This document shows positions 61,590-64,000 of a stretch of 64,000 nucleotides of DNA, piece by piece. The notes under the pieces are model-generated. The model searched no databases and was not told the DNA's origin. It was given only the letters and a program-made list of their open reading frames with translations. Positions within the stretch are counted from its first letter, which is position 1, and the number at the start of each line of letters is the position of its first letter. The stretch spans positions 1,113,985 through 1,177,984 of the forward strand of contig NW_019775968.1 in assembly GCF_001039355.2 (NCBI RefSeq), read 5' to 3'. Position numbers and translations under genes: made by a program. The DNA comes from Lingula anatina (taxonomy: Eukaryota; Brachiopoda; Lingulata; Lingulida; Lingulidae).

Positions 61590-64000
61590 ATAGAATTCTT
61601 ACATCAGCTTTTATTATTTAGCAACAACATTTAATCAATATACAGAATGAGTGTCACACGAAAATTTACAGAGAAGTGCTGATTTGTTGACAGGCAAGAC
61701 TGAAGGTACATTTTGTAATAAACAAGAAGGCAGCCCTTTATTTCCATGTTTAGTTGCTAGTCTAGTGATATGCCATACAGATTGTTTGAAGCATGTAGTT
61801 GTTAAGTTAAAACTATTCATCTGCAATAGAGTTAACAGTAGGTGATGAATTGTGACCAGTTTCAAAAAGAAGAAAATACCCTGCCATTGTTTGTATGACT
61901 CACAGTATAAAACAAACCATGGCATACATAAACACCATACCAATGATGTACCCTCTACCATTGCGACAGATTGATTTTCCACAGATATTCACAGATGTGT
62001 CTCTAGATAAATAGACGGTCATTTTGGTCTGTTGTCAACAAGATTTCATATAACAGAATTGAATTTTTTTCAGTGTTTTTTTTTTCAATTGTTGTCAACA
62101 GACCAAAATGACCGCCTGTTTATCTAGAGACATATCTGTGGAAAATCAATCTGTCGCCCTAGTAGAGGGTACCAATGATGGATTTCTTACTATCCTAATT
62201 AACAACTCTTAGCTCTTCTGTTTTGACATGCAGTCATTATGCAATGAACCACCATCCAGTTTAGTAAATTACTTGCAGCTGGAGATGAAGCGAACTGCAA
62301 TTTAGCACCAAGCATGCTATATATATTTATATATTATTCTAGTATTTATAGGCTAATTATCACATGTATGACTTAACATGGTTAGTAAAAGGTCACCTGG
62401 TGCTGTTTGTGAATTGATTTTGATTAATTTTTCTTTTGATTTTCAATAATGCTACTGATTATGTTATATAGGTGTTGTGGCTTAAAGTATTATGTATGCG
62501 CTATACATCTCATATACACTTTTGCATCCCAATCACTTTAGTTGTGCCAAGGCTTCATGCTTGTACTGATAATTGATGACAATATCATCAATGAGAATCT
62601 CCACAACACTTTACAAATTTTATTTTTACATCGTATATGTGAATATGGCCAATCTGTTTAGTGTAACTCCAATAGATGAACTTAAAATACCTCATGGTGA
62701 TTTTGATCAGATTTAAAGCATTTGCTCATTAGTCCTTATTAATTCTAACATCATTTGAACATTATTTGTTACTATTCTGAAATGTCAACAGGTTATATTT
62801 ACAATTAGTCAGTCTCAGCTTTGTATAATGTTTGTGTGTATTTACAAATATAATTTCTTCTGTTAAGCCTTGTATTCTTAAATGCTTTTCAAAATTTATA
62901 GTTTTTGTCATATATAGACAGCAAATATTTTAAGGCTGCTGATACCCACATATTTTTGCTTTTAATTATTTTACCATATGTATTCTCATTTTACTATATT
63001 GTACTTGTTGGTGCTGCTCACTTTATAATTTTTTTTTTAATTTTAGAAATGTAAATGAATGAAGAAATTATAGGTTGATTAGGAGTTGCAATGTTAGATG
63101 ATGGATTTTACCAAACAAGATTTCATATAACAGAATTGAATTTTTTTCAATGCAACATTATCTATTGATCTCCACATTTAGTTTTAATCTTTGACAAAGT
63201 GGCATGTTCCTAAAATGTTCATTTCAGGGAATGTCTTCTTTTTTGCTTGACCTTTCTGCAAGATGGAAAAGGTCTAGAAATTGAAAATGGTTCTTTTTTT
63301 CCAATTCATAAAATACTTCTTGGTTGATTTTGAGCTACAAAACTTTTACTGTTTTTGTCTGGTTATGGTTCCCAATCATAATTTGCTTTCATTTTATATA
63401 AATACATTTGATTTTCCATTTTTGCTTTGTGCTCAAAATATGGTGGAAGTAAATATAAAATTTAACTTTAGTTTAAATCTGCTTTAATTGTATATGTAAA
63501 GGTCTCATCCCCCCCCCCCCCCAAGTTATGTTTTGAGTAATCGCATGTATATGTAGATGAACTCTTGGTGCTGCTTTGCATAGTCTTGCCATCAAGAATG
63601 TCATGATTAGCAAGGATATTTATACTGTTGCCAATAAAATCATGTATGAAAACAGATTTGTTAAAATTTTGTGATTTTCATGTACGCTGTATAGTGATTC
63701 CCAGTCTGTCCATGCCGTTGTTGCAGTCTGACACATTTGTTTGCCCCATTTCCACCAAACTATTTTTGTTTTACTTTAAATTACGTAGACTTCGGTAAAA
63801 AGACAGGTCAAGTTAAAATCAGCACAATTGAATTGAATTCAGGAATGTCACCATTTGTTTTTCTTCATTCACTATTCCGAGTTGCTCTACAAGTACCAAA
63901 CTGCATTTTTCGATTAATTAAATTTTACTAGGAGGCTTTGTTTGGTGAAAAGGCAGGTTGAGCTGAAGTTTATTTTTCACTTAATCTACATGAAATGTTA
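61590..64000. other. ERM-B 3' flank and probable long 3' UTR
   Basis: AATAAA occurs at 61717-61722 and 63633-63638, giving a short (about 130 nt) or long (about 2 kb) 3' UTR option. Contains the inverted repeat at 61939-62181, a poly-C run near 63510, and a repeated 33-base segment (62041 and 63117). No further gene recognised. Confidence 0.5.
61939..62181. repeat. Long inverted repeat in the ERM-B 3' UTR region
   Basis: Left arm about 61939-62040 and right arm about 62091-62181 are near-perfect reverse complements (GCGACAGATTGATTTTCCAC, TCTCTAGATAAA, GGTCATTTTGGTCTGTTGTC), apart from about a dozen extra bases in the left arm and a few mismatches. The spacer is about 50 bp. In RNA it would fold into a roughly 90-bp hairpin; as DNA it may be a foldback or MITE. 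Confidence 0.85.

Overview
The window is AT-rich animal nuclear DNA. It has split genes with GT-AG introns, long introns, many microsatellites and short inverted-repeat transposons. The proteins (ERM, WTAP, Mn-SOD, Methuselah-like receptors) are clearly bilaterian. Their style fits a marine invertebrate, probably a lophotrochozoan such as a mollusc, brachiopod or annelid; the sequence alone does not fix the phylum. Three lone N characters (22669, 59699, 60306) each sit at the edge of a near-identical repeated block, so parts of the window look like imperfectly merged haplotypes.

Layout, left to right. (1) 1-9.1 kb: two tandem, intronless genes on + for somatomedin-B-containing, Methuselah/adhesion-like seven-helix receptors. 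The first has one frameshift in a T run; the second is intact. (2) 11.4-20.2 kb, minus: a complete 14-exon ezrin/radixin/moesin gene (ERM-A, 562 aa). Its first coding exon and upstream DNA lie in a 3.25-kb block that is repeated at once (19425-22668 and 22671-25927). (3) 27.6-32.7 kb, minus: WTAP, the m6A-writer/splicing regulator (7 exons, 423 aa). (4) 33.4-36.7 kb, plus: mitochondrial Mn superoxide dismutase (5 exons, 227 aa), head-to-head with WTAP across 743 bp that holds YY1-like and ZNF143/Staf-like motifs. (5) 39.2-43.6 kb, minus: a membrane-anchored pectin-acetylesterase-family hydrolase (7 exons, 432 aa). (6) 45.9-61.6 kb, plus: a second ERM gene (ERM-B, 14 exons, 571 aa). One of its exons is present 2.5 times because of an apparent assembly fault. 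Its 3' flank carries a long inverted repeat.

The genes do not form one pathway, but the arrangement is informative. Two ERM paralogues with the same intron pattern point away from each other and enclose WTAP, SOD2 and the esterase. The WTAP/SOD2 head-to-head pair, with an ezrin-type gene nearby, resembles human 6q25.3 and suggests an old conserved linkage. The introns hold several families of non-autonomous DNA transposons and one decayed LINE end.

Exon limits were derived by hand from splice consensus, reading phase and similarity between the paralogues or to remembered family members. The summed coding lengths of all five spliced genes are multiples of three. UTR limits are not determined.
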